A DNA stretch of 64,000 nucleotides from Chloroflexota bacterium. GTDB taxonomy: Bacteria > Chloroflexota > Dehalococcoidia > GIF9 > UBA5629. The notes under the pieces are model-generated. The model saw only the letters and a list, made by a program, of their open reading frames with translations. It searched no databases and was not told the DNA's origin. Positions 51,457 through 62,332 of the stretch are shown here, in pieces (positions within the stretch are counted from its first letter, which is position 1; each line of letters begins with the position of its first letter). The stretch is from NCBI GenBank assembly GCA_016865855.1, contig VGNX01000001.1:107711-171710 (forward strand), read 5' to 3'. The position numbers were made by a program, and so were the translations under genes.

Positions 51457-52766
51457 GCTGTATTTTATATTGCGTGGAAAAATATCTCGAAAAAAGATTA
51501 TGGTGGTAAGAACCCCAGAGCAGAAAATTAAACGAAGGGAGGTCTTACCACCATGGCCAAGGGCCAAGATAATGGTACCACAATCTTGTTGGGGCTTGAA
51601 GATTATAAAGTGGGGGAGGTCTGGGGAGGGGAGGATAGGGTGATGGTAAAGATAGAGGTTAAGGGAAGAGAGAAATGCCCTCATTGCGGCTCAAGTAGGC
51701 TCTACGGGCACGGCAAGTGCAAGTCGAGGGAAATGCTTCATACCTGGAGCAATGGCAAAAAGGTTTATCTTGAGTTCCATCGCCGGCGGTGGAAGTGCTG
51801 CAATTGTAAGCGCACCTTTACCGAAGGCAGGGAATTGGTGCGGTCGCGCTCCAGGCTTACCAGACCGGCCGAAGCAGAGGCTTTGTGGCAGCTCAAAGAC
51901 AGAAACTTCAGCCAGGTGACGAGGGAACTGGGAGTAGGCTACGGCACATTGCGCCGCCTTTTGGAGAGAGAAATAGACGAGGAAGCGATGGGCTTCATGC
52001 AGGATGAGGACGAAATATACCTGGGCATCGATGAGCATAGCTTCAGACATCAAGAGCTGGTACACACTGTTACTGAGGTGAAACAGAGAAAAGTGGTGGG
52101 AATCCTTAGAGATGACCGCATAGTCACCCTGAAGAAGTTTCTGACCAAGATCCCTGCAGGCAAGGTCAAGGAAGTGTGCATTGATATGAAAGAGAGCTTG
52201 AGGAAGGCGGCAGAGGCAGTATTTCCTTTAGCTAAGGTAGTGGTCGACCCGTTCCATGTAATAGCCGACTCCAATAGAAGGATGGACGAAGCCAGAAGAA
52301 TAGAGCAAGACGTGCATCGAAAGAGGCAGGTGCAGATACCGAAGAAGATATTCCTGGTAGGCAGAGAAAAACTCACCGAGGAGAAAAAGCAAAAGGTGGA
52401 TACACTTCTGGAGAGGTACCCTGCCCTGAAGGGATTTTATTGGGCTAAAGAAAAGATAAGGGAACTCTACCGGCAGCCAAGCCGAGGAGAGGCAACCAAG
52501 CTGCTGGAGAATTCATCTTCAACCTGAAATCAGCGGATGACGGCGAGCTAATCAGATGGGGGAACACACTAAAGCACTGGCGGGAGCCAATCCTGAATCA
52601 CTTTGATAATCATACCACGAATGGCTTCACTGAAGGCTGTAACACCAAGATTAAGATGCTGAAACGAATTTCCTATGGCCTGAGAAATGTGGAGGTCTAC
52701 TGGAGAAAGATGCTACTGGGGTTTGTACCATCTCGAAGCTATTTCCACACAATTTGACAAAGAGCC
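51457..52766. mobile_element. ISL3-family insertion sequence
   Basis: Imperfect TIR GGCT.T.T....ATTG.GTGGAAA; flanking direct repeat gctctaaaa (51448-51456 / 52767-52775). Confidence 0.88.
51553..52757 (+). pseudogene. ISL3 transposase with frameshift near 52505
   Basis: CPHCGSSRLYGHGKCK...YLGIDEHSFRHQ...; continues in another frame as IFNLKSADDGELIRWGNTLKHWREPILNHFDNHTTNGFTEGCNTKIKMLKRISYGLRNVEVYWRKMLLG. Confidence 0.88.
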
Positions 52767-52843
52767 GCTCTAAAAGTCGCATGGTTAGGTCTCCGGACTG
52801 TTAACATAGACAAGGAGAACAGGCTAAGGGTATAATCACCCCC

Positions 52844-53362
52844 ATGTCCTCGCAGCCTAAAGTTCTGATCACTCAAGACGAAATCAAGAAGGCTGTAGCC
52901 AGGCTGGCTGCTGAAATAAGGCGGCACTATCAAGGCAAACAACCTCTGCTCATCGGCATTCTTAAAGGTTCCTTTGTCTTCATGGCCGACCTGGTCCGTG
53001 AGCTTGAACTGCCGGTAGAGGTGGATTTCGTTAAGCTTTCCAGCTATGGCGCAGGCACGGAAACCTCGGGCAAGGTGAAAGTGGTGCAGGGCCTAAAGAC
53101 ACCAATAAAAGGCAGAGATGTGTTGGTGGTTGAGGACATAGTTGATACCGGGCTGACCGTTTCTTTTCTAATGGACTACCTACGGAAGAAAAAACCGGCG
53201 TCCTTAAAGCTTTGCGTCATGACCGATAAGCCGTCACGCCACGAGGTTCCGGTGACCATCGATTACCTCGGTTGCACCGTGCCCAACAAGTTTATCGTAG
53301 GCTACGGCATAGATTGGAATGAGAAATTCCGCTACTTGCGGGACATCTGCTTTATAGACTAA
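52844..53362 (+). CDS. hpt: Hypoxanthine phosphoribosyltransferase
   Basis: PLLIGILKGSFVFMADLVRELELPVEVDFVKLSSYG...VLVVEDIVDTGLT. Confidence 0.95.
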   Translation: MSSQPKVLITQDEIKKAVARLAAEIRRHYQGKQPLLIGILKGSFVFMADLVRELELPVEVDFVKLSSYGAGTETSGKVKVVQGLKTPIKGRDVLVVEDIVDTGLTVSFLMDYLRKKKPASLKLCVMTDKPSRHEVPVTIDYLGCTVPNKFIVGYGIDWNEKFRYLRDICFID

Positions 53363-53408
53363 GATTTCACCCTCACCCTGACCCTCTCCCTTCAAGGGAA
53401 AGGGGAAA

Positions 53409-53477
53409 TGTAGCTGCGACCCTTTAGGGTCGCCTTGGGGGCTGGGTACGTGCGAGGCTAAAGCCTCACACTACATA
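53409..53477. repeat. Intergenic hairpin repeat
   Basis: tgtagctgcgaccctttagggtcgcc...gtgcgaggctaaagcctcacactaca. Confidence 0.85.
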
Positions 53478-53535
53478 TATTGAAGCAACAGATGTGTGGC
53501 GCTAAGATTCGGGACAGATACAGAAGGAACAAATT

Positions 53536-55233
53536 ATGAGCCTGGCTAAATTGATTTCAGTTGCCCGTGGGGATGCCCCAGCAGACTTGCTGCTTAAGAA
53601 CGCCAAGATAATAAACACCTTCGTCGGCATCATAGAAGAAGGCAATGTAGCCATTTACGGCGACAGGATTGCTGGGCTCGGCAATTATCTCAAGGCTAAG
53701 GAAATAATCGACTTAAAAGGCAGCTACCTAGCTCCCGGGCTTATTAACGGTCACACCCACATAGAAAGCTCCATGCTACATCCCGCTCAATATGCCCAAG
53801 CCGTAGTTCCGAGAGGCACCTCTACAGTGATTACTGACCTGCACGAGATAACGAACGTTGCTGGCTTCGATGGTATAAAGTTCGTTCTGGACTGGGCACA
53901 GAAGCTGCCTTTGGACATGTTCTTTATGGCTCCCTCGTGCGTTCCAGCCACCCACATGGAAACAAGCGGTGCCGAAATCACCGCCCATGACATCAAGAGG
54001 GCTCTAAAATTGCCAAATGTCATCGGGCTTGGTGAGATGATGAACTTCCCCGGCATCATCAGCGGAAACAAAGAAGTTCTAAAAAAGATAGCCGCTGCCC
54101 AAGGCAAAGTGATTGATGGGCATGCACCGGGTGTTACCAATAAGCGGCTGAATGCTTACTTAGCCGCTGGCATTGGCTCAGACCATGAGTCGACTGCTTT
54201 AGAGGAAGGCAGAGAAAAGCTAAGGCGGGGGATGCACCTGATGATACGAGAGGGCTCTTCGGAGAAAAATCTGGCTACCCTTTTACCTCTGGTCAACGAT
54301 AGGACGTTCAGTAGATGCTTTTTTGTCGTCGATGACCGCAGTTGCTCTGATTTGCTCAGCGAGGGCGATATCGATGCTGTGGTGAGGAAGGCAATTCAGA
54401 AGGGGCTTGAGCCGGTGCGAGCGATACAAATGGCAACCATCAATACCGCCGAGTATTTCAGGCTATACGACCATGGTGGCATCGCCCCCGGTTACACAGC
54501 CAACCTCATAACCATCACTGATCTTTCGCAACTGGAAATAGATATGGTCTTTTATAAAGGTCATCTGGTAGCCACAGCAGGTAATTATCTTATGTCAACA
54601 CCGAATACCTCCGCTAAAGAGCTAACCGATACTGTCCGAATTAAGCCCTTCGGTATCGAAGCATTAAAGTTAACCACAAGCGGAGAAAGTCTCCCCGTCA
54701 TTGAAATCATCCCCGGCCAGATAGTCACCAAGCGAAGAATCGAGAGAGTCAAAACCAAAGATGGCGTAGTTATGCCTGACTTACAGGAAGATATATTAAA
54801 GCTGGCGGTAGTGGAAAGACATAAGGCTAGCGGTAACATCGGTCTGGGGCTGGTTAAAGGCTTCGGCCTGAAACGAGGCGCGCTAGCCTCATCCATAGCT
54901 CACGACTCTCACAACATAGTAGCCGTCGGCACGAATGACCCTGATATCTTCACAGCAATCAAAGAGATTGAGAGATTGCAAGGTGGATTAGTAGTATGTG
55001 TTGATGGCAAAATCCTGGCGGCTTTACTGCTACCCATCGCCGGCCTGCTCTCACCCGAACCTCTAGAAGCAGTTGTCAAAAAGTTCGAGAATGTGGAAAA
55101 AACCGCATCAGGGCTAGGAAATATCCCCCCAGCACCCTTCGCTCTTCTTTCTTTCATCGCCTTACCAGTAATACCCGAACTTAGGTTGACTGATATGGGA
55201 CTGGTGGATGTGATAGAATTCAAATTGATTTAA
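53536..55233 (+). CDS. ade: Adenine deaminase
   Basis: LAPGLINGHTHIESSMLHPAQYAQAVVPRGTSTVITDLHEITNVAG. Confidence 0.95.
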   Translation: MSLAKLISVARGDAPADLLLKNAKIINTFVGIIEEGNVAIYGDRIAGLGNYLKAKEIIDLKGSYLAPGLINGHTHIESSMLHPAQYAQAVVPRGTSTVITDLHEITNVAGFDGIKFVLDWAQKLPLDMFFMAPSCVPATHMETSGAEITAHDIKRALKLPNVIGLGEMMNFPGIISGNKEVLKKIAAAQGKVIDGHAPGVTNKRLNAYLAAGIGSDHESTALEEGREKLRRGMHLMIREGSSEKNLATLLPLVNDRTFSRCFFVVDDRSCSDLLSEGDIDAVVRKAIQKGLEPVRAIQMATINTAEYFRLYDHGGIAPGYTANLITITDLSQLEIDMVFYKGHLVATAGNYLMSTPNTSAKELTDTVRIKPFGIEALKLTTSGESLPVIEIIPGQIVTKRRIERVKTKDGVVMPDLQEDILKLAVVERHKASGNIGLGLVKGFGLKRGALASSIAHDSHNIVAVGTNDPDIFTAIKEIERLQGGLVVCVDGKILAALLLPIAGLLSPEPLEAVVKKFENVEKTASGLGNIPPAPFALLSFIALPVIPELRLTDMGLVDVIEFKLI

Positions 55234-55248
55234 AAGGAGGACCAAGCA

Positions 55249-56208
55249 ATGAAAAGGACAAGGCTTTGCGATCTACTGGGTATCGAATACCCCATAATAC
55301 AGGGGGGGATGGTATGGATTGCCAATGCTGAGTTAGCTGCTGCAGTTTCCAATGCCGGAGGTTTAGGCTTAATCAGTCCTACCTCGGGAATGAGCCGCAA
55401 TGACGACCAGGTGGAAAATCTAAAAAACCAGCTAGAAATAACCAAAAGCTTAACTTCCAAACCTTTCGGAGTTAATTTACCTATATTGAACAATCCCCAG
55501 ATTGAGGAATTGGTCACTACAGTCATTGACGCTAAGGTAAAGGTAGTGGTAACGGCTGCTGGTAACCCAGCCTTATACACAAGCCGGCTCAAAGAAGCCG
55601 GGATAAAAGTTCTCCACTTAGTAGCAGCAGTGAGACATGCCCAAAGCGCCGAAAGACGAGGTGTGGACGCAGTTATTGCCGAGGGCTATGAAGCCGGTGG
55701 CCACAATGGCCTGGATGAACTGACCACCTTTACCTTAGTACCACAGGTAGTAGATGCAGTGACAATTCCAGTGGTAGCTGCCGGTGGCATTGCCGATGTC
55801 AGAGGCGTAGTGGCTGCCCTGGCACTGGGTGCCGATGGTGTCCAGATGGGCACCCGTTTCGTAGCCACTCGCGAATGTATCGCCCATCAAAACTTCAAAG
55901 AAGCAATAGTGAAGGCCAGTGACACTGACACGGTAATCACCGGCAGAAAACTCGGACCAACCAGAATACTGAAGAATGAAGTAGCCGCCAAAATAATGGA
56001 TATGGAAGCTGCTGGGGCTTCGGTTGAAGAGCTCCTGGCCTTTCTCGGCAGCAGCCGTTCCCGAACCGGGCAGTTCGAAGGTGATATGGCTAACGGTGAA
56101 GCATATTGCGGTGCCATAGCCGGCATGATAAAGGAAATCAAGAGCGTTGGCGAGGTTATTCGAAGCATTGTTGACAACTATGAGACAGTTTTGACCAGCC
56201 TAAGGTAA
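55249..56208 (+). CDS. Nitronate monooxygenase / FabK-like flavoprotein
   Basis: RLCDLLGIEYPIIQGGMVWIANAELAAAVSNAGGLGLIS; GYEAGGHNG; AAGGIADVRG. Confidence 0.9.
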   Translation: MKRTRLCDLLGIEYPIIQGGMVWIANAELAAAVSNAGGLGLISPTSGMSRNDDQVENLKNQLEITKSLTSKPFGVNLPILNNPQIEELVTTVIDAKVKVVVTAAGNPALYTSRLKEAGIKVLHLVAAVRHAQSAERRGVDAVIAEGYEAGGHNGLDELTTFTLVPQVVDAVTIPVVAAGGIADVRGVVAALALGADGVQMGTRFVATRECIAHQNFKEAIVKASDTDTVITGRKLGPTRILKNEVAAKIMDMEAAGASVEELLAFLGSSRSRTGQFEGDMANGEAYCGAIAGMIKEIKSVGEVIRSIVDNYETVLTSLR

Positions 56209-56238
56209 TCAAGGTTTCTGCAAGTTTAGGGGAACACG

Positions 56239-57018
56239 TTGAATTTAAAAGAGGTCAACGAAGCGCTCAACTTATATGTCAGGCCCCAGACTTTTCCTGT
56301 CGCCATCAAAATGTGCCAATCCAGTGACGAACTCCCAGACAAAGTCCGCATCCCCAAGCGCGACTTGGGTATCGCAGTGACAGTATGTCAGGGGATTGCT
56401 ATGGCACGGCGCTACGGGTGGACAATAGCTATCGGCAAAGAAGATCAATGTTGCCCTCATGGCGCTTTCGTCTTGGGCTTCGTGCCAGGCAAGGGGTATC
56501 TCGATGGCAGTTACGCGGAGTCCCTTGGACTGGGCACCAAGGAACAGTTCGCAAAAACTGCTCAGAATTTAAGCAGGCTAGAATACGGTAAATATAGTCA
56601 CCTACTTGCCGCAACTCTCCACACCGCCAGTTTCGAACCACACCTGATCCTGTCCTACGGAAACCCTGCCCAAGTAGCCAGACTAGTACAAGGTGCTGTG
56701 GCAATTACAGGCGGTGTTCTCACTTCCATATCCGGTGGCGGTATAGCTTGCTCGGGACTAATCGCCCGAACAATGCTTACAGATGAATGTCAGTTCATTT
56801 TGTCCGGAGCCGGTGACCGATATTTCGCTCTGACCCAGGACCATGAGCTTGCCTTTACTATTCCTATGAGCAAGGTAGAGTCGACCATCCAAGGTTTAGA
56901 GATGGGCCACAAATCTGGTATGCACAGATATCCCACACCATCATTTCTCAGATTCGAGGGGCAACTCCCACCAGCCTACTACAAATTCCTTGAGCTTCTG
57001 AAAAAAGAAGAGCAATAG
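56239..57018 (+). CDS. DUF169 domain protein
   Basis: LYVRPQTFPVAIKMCQSSDELP...VCQGIAMARRYGWTIAIGKEDQCCPHGAFVLGF. Confidence 0.85.
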   Translation: MNLKEVNEALNLYVRPQTFPVAIKMCQSSDELPDKVRIPKRDLGIAVTVCQGIAMARRYGWTIAIGKEDQCCPHGAFVLGFVPGKGYLDGSYAESLGLGTKEQFAKTAQNLSRLEYGKYSHLLAATLHTASFEPHLILSYGNPAQVARLVQGAVAITGGVLTSISGGGIACSGLIARTMLTDECQFILSGAGDRYFALTQDHELAFTIPMSKVESTIQGLEMGHKSGMHRYPTPSFLRFEGQLPPAYYKFLELLKKEEQ

Positions 57019-57090
57019 GGGAATTGCTAGTCTAGAAACTTAAAGCTGTGATTTCAGGGCTTCAGGGGACAAAGGCAGGCTTAGCTACGG

Positions 57091-57381
57091 TCACTTCTTC
57101 TTCAGACTAGTCACGAATTGATCAATACTAACAGCAGCCATAGTCATGGTTCCAAGGGTGCCTCTGGCACCCAGTTCCACAGCTATCCTGCTGATGGCAT
57201 CATTGCTCGGAGCGTCCAGGATGTTTACAAAATCATAGGGACCAAGTAAGGCATATTGAGCCAGTACCTTAGCCCCCATAGCCTCAACTTCCTTGTTAAC
57301 CTCCTTTATCCGCTCCGGCTTCTCCTTTATGGTCTTTCTGCCCTCATCGGTCAGCGTTGTTAGCATTACATAAACAGGCAT
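57091..57381 (-). CDS. GYD domain protein
   Basis: MPVYVMLTTLTDEGRKTIKEKPERIKEVNKEVEAMGAKVLAQYALLGPYDFVNILDAP. Confidence 0.88.
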   Translation of the reverse strand: MPVYVMLTTLTDEGRKTIKEKPERIKEVNKEVEAMGAKVLAQYALLGPYDFVNILDAPSNDAISRIAVELGARGTLGTMTMAAVSIDQFVTSLKKK

Positions 57382-57716
57382 CTTTTCCACCTCCTCTTTA
57401 ATATTTGAAAACCGGCTTTGCCCCCTGAAGCTTGATTCAATTCTAACAGATTCCGAGAACAATTCAAGCCCCTATTTAGAAATGTTTAGCTATCGACATT
57501 AGCAACAATGAAAGCCTTCTAATGTCTTGCTGAGATTCTTCACTTCGCTCAGAATGACTACAGAAAGCTAGAATGATAGGGATGGCTCAATACGGACAGA
57601 ACACAGTCAGGATGATATAGAGGAAAGGCCCCAAAGATAAGAGGTACAGAGAACGATGGAGACTCGTTCAGATGATGCCTAGAACTGCTGTCTAATTTGT
57701 TTTATTATAAAAAAAT

Positions 57717-58112
57717 CTATTCAGTCGGTTTTTTTGCCTTGGCTCGGCTACTCCGCGCCAAAACCCTGATGGCTTCCATCAAGTCCTGACGCCTGCAATC
57801 TTTGGTCAGGTACCAACTGGCACCAACATCAAGCGCTGAACCGACATAATCGCCGTAGACCGTTAGAAACAGGACCTTGACATCAGGCAGGCTTCTCTTT
57901 ATGCGGCGGGTTGCCTCTGTGCCATCTATGCCAGGCATGTGGGCATCCATCAAAATGACATCAGGGTTCAGTTTTTCCGCTTTCGTCACCGCGTCCAAAC
58001 CATCCACAGCCTCCCCAATCACGTCTATGTCAACTTGGGGCTCGAGTATGCTCTTAAGTCCCTCCCTGACTACCTCATTGTCATCAACTATCAGCAACTT
58101 TATCTTTTCCAT
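57717..58112 (-). CDS. Receiver-only response regulator
   Basis: KLLIVDDNEVVREGLKSILEPQ...DVILMDAHMPGIDG; no C-terminal HTH. Confidence 0.88.
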   Translation of the reverse strand: MEKIKLLIVDDNEVVREGLKSILEPQVDIDVIGEAVDGLDAVTKAEKLNPDVILMDAHMPGIDGTEATRRIKRSLPDVKVLFLTVYGDYVGSALDVGASWYLTKDCRRQDLMEAIRVLARSSRAKAKKPTE

Positions 58113-58242
58113 ATTTCATCTCTCCCGATATCAATGCTTGCACTTTCTTCGGCGTAATTCAACTCCTTAACAATCACCTTGTTTTAAGTTTACCTTCTTA
58201 ACTCGGTTTCACAATCGGGAGAGTGGCTGGTTTCACATGCGG

Positions 58243-58272
58243 AAAAAGGTTGACTTTAAAGTCAACCTTTTC
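58243..58272. terminator. Symmetric hairpin terminator
   Basis: aaaaaggttgactttaaagtcaacctttt. Confidence 0.75.
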
Positions 58273-58300
58273 TCCGATGTCGAGTAATCCTTTAGTATGA

Positions 58301-58945
58301 TTAAAGACGGATTATACCTTTCTTAAGAGCATGGGTTACGGCTTCGGTGCGGTCGCTCACTCCCAGTTTTTGAAAAATATTAGCAATATGCGTCTTCACC
58401 GTACTCTGGGCAATGTTAAGTTGAGCACTAATCTCTTTGTTAGCCGCACCTTTAGCCATAAGTCGCAATATTTCCAGCTCTCGCTCGGAAAGCTCCTCAC
58501 CAGACGGTGTCCGGCGAGATAGCTCGGAGAAACGGTCGAGCAATTTTGACGCCACCACTGGCTGAATAAGTGACTCACCCCGATAAACAGCTCTTATTGC
58601 CTTGAATAAATCTTCCCTCGGAGCATCTTTAAGGAGATAGGCCCGAGCACCAGCCTCGATACCACTAAATATATACTCGTCATCGCTATAGGTAGTCAGG
58701 ATTATGAATTTAACATCAGGCATTGCTGAGCGAATCCGACGCATAGCTTCGACGCCGTCCATCTCAGGCATCCGAAGGTCCATAAGGACTACGTCTGGTT
58801 TCAACTCCCTGGCTTTATTCACTGCTTCCACCCCATCTCTAGCCTCTCCAACTACCTCGAAGTCATGCTCCCGACCCAGCATGGTAAACAGCCCCTCTCT
58901 AACCACCGGATGGTCATCAGCGATCAAAATCTTTATAGCTTCCAC
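58301..58945 (-). CDS. NarL/FixJ family response regulator
   Basis: Receiver plus LSERELEILRLMAKGAANKEISAQLNIAQSTVKTHIANIFQKLGVSDRTEAV. Confidence 0.94.
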   Translation of the reverse strand: MEAIKILIADDHPVVREGLFTMLGREHDFEVVGEARDGVEAVNKARELKPDVVLMDLRMPEMDGVEAMRRIRSAMPDVKFIILTTYSDDEYIFSGIEAGARAYLLKDAPREDLFKAIRAVYRGESLIQPVVASKLLDRFSELSRRTPSGEELSERELEILRLMAKGAANKEISAQLNIAQSTVKTHIANIFQKLGVSDRTEAVTHALKKGIIRL

Positions 58946-61050
58946 TACGAAACCTCCTTGCTGGTAGGAATAACTACCCTCACCAGCGTTCCTTTACCTC
59001 TCCTGCTCTGTACTTCAAACGTACCTCCTAAGCCTCGAACACGTTCTCTCATACTTATCAATCCGAAGGTATCCCGCTTTTTTTCACCACCTGATGTTCT
59101 TGGTTTGAAACCAATGCCATTGTCGCTAACACTCAGCTCCACCACTGACTCATTAAAAGTCAGATTCACCTCCACTTCAGTAGCTTTGGCATGCTTTCTC
59201 ACATTGGTCAGGGACTCCTGGCAAATGCGAAGAAGGCCTGCTTCTAGCTCAGGTGGCAGGTCACGCCGTGCACCAGAAACTCTGAACTTCGCATTTACCC
59301 CAATACTCTGACTGAATTTATCTACCTCCTGTTTAATCGCCTCAACTAAAGGCAGCTGTTCCAAAGCCTGAGGCCGAAGGTTCCACACCGACCGCCGAGC
59401 TTCAGCCAGGCTTTTTCGAGCCAAGCTTCGAGCTTGGTTCAAATGTCGCTCCGTTGCTGAAGTATCCTCACCCAATGCTTGCTCAGCTGCCTCAAGCTGT
59501 AAAATAATGCCACTGAATCCTTGAGCCAGCGTGTCATGAATCTCTCTTGCCATACGGTTCCGTTCCTCCATCACCGCCATCTGGCGTGTCTCTTCGTAGA
59601 GACGTGCATTGTCAATAGCTACAGCTAACTGGTCAGCCAGTGTCTGTGCAGTAAACAAGTCAGCTTCGCTAAAAGCATCAACTTCCGTGCTCTCAATATC
59701 CAGAACCCCGAGAACCTTACCGCCAATTCTGACCGGGACAGCGAGTTCGGACTTGGTGTCTCTCAATGCCTCGACAGAGCGATACCTGGGATCCTCACTT
59801 ACATCATTTGCTAGAATTGGCTCACCCGCCTGAGCTACCCAGCCAACTATACTCTCCTCATCGACTTCCAACGGAACTCCCACTGGTATAACCCCCTTCT
59901 GCCCGCTCAGACACAGTGCTTTAAGCGCAAGTGTACCAGAGCTGGGGTCCAATAGAAAGATATTGACATTGTAGTAGTGAAAAGTCTCGCGGAGCAGATT
60001 GCCTACATACGGCAATAATTCGTCGAGTTTCACGATGGAGCTAATCTTACGACCGACCTCGTTTATGGCACGTAACTGCTCCGCTCGCTGTCGCTCTTGC
60101 TTGGTTCGCTCCGCGACCTTTCGTTCCAAGCCAGTATAAGACTCCTTTAAGGCCTTAGCCATTTCATTGAATTGTTCAGCCAATTGCTGGATTTCATCAC
60201 CAGTGTCTGCTTTGATGCTATAGTCAAGTTCACCCTTGGCTATAACCTCAGCGCCCTTGGTCAGCGCCAGTATCGGTCTGGTGATAGCCCTTGATAGTAA
60301 AAATATCACAGCAACAGCAATGAGGAGCATCCCGCCGAAGATGGCAATGAAAATCAACTGCGCCTTCTTCACCTGGTCATCTATATTTTGAGTGGTAGCC
60401 AGAACCGTGGCAGCTATCTCGCTTTCTAACTCTCCGGCAGGCGCCGAGTATTCGTCAATGTAGGTAACTGCAGCTACCAAAAGTTCCGTACCTTCTACAG
60501 GTATACAATGCATATATTTCTGCCGGACATTCCCCTTAGCATCTTCCCAGTCATAATACCCTGAAGCTTCCCCCAAAAAGCTTCTCTCAACAATAGACGA
60601 GAAATAGACAGGTTCACCGCCTATTTTACGCAAGTTAACACCAACCATCTTAGGGTCTTCATGAAAATAGACGGTTCCAGTCTTGTCATAAACCATCGTA
60701 TAACCGGTTTGCCCCACACTCTGAACAGCTATTTCCTTCAGCTCTGGATTCTCCTTCAACTTGGACATATCTGGGTTTGGATGATAGCGCATAAAAATCT
60801 CTATCTCACTGGCAACGTTCAATGCTCGCCGTTGCACCAGCCGCCTGCCCAGATCCTCCAACGCAGCAATGCTCTGACGTACAACTTCTTCTCCCATGGT
60901 AATGCTATTCTCTCTAACCAGATAGCTAATCTCATATATACTGCGAAGCGACAGTGAGCTGATAACACCCAGCGAAATAAATGTTAAAGCTAAAAAGGGG
61001 ATAAGGATTTTAGCCCTTACGCCAAACCCTACTTTCATCTTAACCTCCAA
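58945..61050 (-). CDS. Sensor histidine kinase (cache-HAMP-GAF-HisKA_3)
   Basis: ERNRMAREIHDTLAQGFSGIILQLEAAEQ; HAMP after second TM; GAF; ATPase DNGIGF. Confidence 0.93.
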   Translation of the reverse strand: MEVKMKVGFGVRAKILIPFLALTFISLGVISSLSLRSIYEISYLVRENSITMGEEVVRQSIAALEDLGRRLVQRRALNVASEIEIFMRYHPNPDMSKLKENPELKEIAVQSVGQTGYTMVYDKTGTVYFHEDPKMVGVNLRKIGGEPVYFSSIVERSFLGEASGYYDWEDAKGNVRQKYMHCIPVEGTELLVAAVTYIDEYSAPAGELESEIAATVLATTQNIDDQVKKAQLIFIAIFGGMLLIAVAVIFLLSRAITRPILALTKGAEVIAKGELDYSIKADTGDEIQQLAEQFNEMAKALKESYTGLERKVAERTKQERQRAEQLRAINEVGRKISSIVKLDELLPYVGNLLRETFHYYNVNIFLLDPSSGTLALKALCLSGQKGVIPVGVPLEVDEESIVGWVAQAGEPILANDVSEDPRYRSVEALRDTKSELAVPVRIGGKVLGVLDIESTEVDAFSEADLFTAQTLADQLAVAIDNARLYEETRQMAVMEERNRMAREIHDTLAQGFSGIILQLEAAEQALGEDTSATERHLNQARSLARKSLAEARRSVWNLRPQALEQLPLVEAIKQEVDKFSQSIGVNAKFRVSGARRDLPPELEAGLLRICQESLTNVRKHAKATEVEVNLTFNESVVELSVSDNGIGFKPRTSGGEKKRDTFGLISMRERVRGLGGTFEVQSRRGKGTLVRVVIPTSKEVS

Positions 61051-62332
61051 ACTCCATATTTTCTCCTACCCTTTGCTCAGCCTCCCATATCAGCCTTTCT
61101 CCATACTCAAGCAGGATTTTCTGACGCTCCTCAGGCACTTTCTTAGTCTCCAGGTATTTTTTTAGCGCCTCAGTCGGTATCAACTTTTGGCTCGTCCACT
61201 CACCCAATCTAAGACGCGCCTCCTGCCTGACTTCTTTAGCAACGGTAACATAATGAGCCTCTTTGAGAGCCTTGCATATCTCCGCGTCTCGAAGCAAAGT
61301 TTCCAGAGCACTGGGCAGAGAAAGCTGAACCCTGACTACAGCATTTTTGATTTCGGCCTCGTGTTGAGCAATAGCTTTCAAAACAGTAGCTGTAGGCTCC
61401 GGATCCTCGATACCGATATCAACTTTAAGGGTCACAAAGCGACGGGCATTAACCTTTCGGAACTCATAAGTTACTTGCTTCTCTCTGCCCCTCAACTGAA
61501 TATCAACCACATAGAAACCTTTGTCTTCATCCTCATCGCCGAAGTCAAGACGTTCCAAGCTGCCAGTATAAATCACAGGCGGTTTTTGGAACAAGGCTTG
61601 ACGCCCGTGAACATGACCCAAAGCCACATAGTCAAAAACAGGCTGAGCGATATTGCCCAACATCAAAATGGGGTCCCTGCCGACTACCATGCTCCTCTCC
61701 GACCCCGGTTTAGCTGTTGACACAGATACATGAGCAGCCAGCAACGTCGGCAAGCTTGGGTCAAGGTCTGAAATAACGTCCAGCAGTCTGCGGGTCATCA
61801 TTTCCTGAAGTTGGTCATTCGCCTGGTCTATACTAAGGTTCTTCGTTTCTTCCCTGCTCAGCAACGCACTTCGCCTCAGCCAGGGCAAAGCCACCACTTG
61901 AACTTCACCCCGCTTGGTCGGGATGCGGTAGATATCCAGTCGGTTACCAACATAAATATGGTTAACAGCCAAAGTATCGAAAATCTCCACAGCAGTCGCT
62001 CGACCAATGGCATTGGGCAAGTCATGGTTACCTACCAAAAGAAAAACTGGTATTCCTTTCTCAGATAGCCGCCTGAGCCGTTTGGCAAACTCTCGTTGAT
62101 GAGTTTGAGAAGGGTCACGACTTTTATAGGCGTCACCGCAGAAGAGAACCAGGTCTACATCATTGCCTAACGCATATTCCACCACCTCGTCCAGAGCCTT
62201 GAGAACGTCAATTAGCCTCGTCGACAGTCCAGTAGCCGGGTCGACACCACCATAGGTCTCCACACCCAGATGAAGGTCAGCAAAATGAAGAATCCTCATT
62301 ATTCCGAAGCTTCGGCTGTTTTTGCCGTCCAT
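61040..62332 (-). CDS. DNA repair exonuclease (SbcD/Mre11 family)
   Basis: [18 protein letters not shown]...[28 protein letters not shown]...[10 protein letters not shown]. Confidence 0.9.
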   Translation of the reverse strand: MDGKNSRSFGIMRILHFADLHLGVETYGGVDPATGLSTRLIDVLKALDEVVEYALGNDVDLVLFCGDAYKSRDPSQTHQREFAKRLRRLSEKGIPVFLLVGNHDLPNAIGRATAVEIFDTLAVNHIYVGNRLDIYRIPTKRGEVQVVALPWLRRSALLSREETKNLSIDQANDQLQEMMTRRLLDVISDLDPSLPTLLAAHVSVSTAKPGSERSMVVGRDPILMLGNIAQPVFDYVALGHVHGRQALFQKPPVIYTGSLERLDFGDEDEDKGFYVVDIQLRGREKQVTYEFRKVNARRFVTLKVDIGIEDPEPTATVLKAIAQHEAEIKNAVVRVQLSLPSALETLLRDAEICKALKEAHYVTVAKEVRQEARLRLGEWTSQKLIPTEALKKYLETKKVPEERQKILLEYGERLIWEAEQRVGENMEFGG

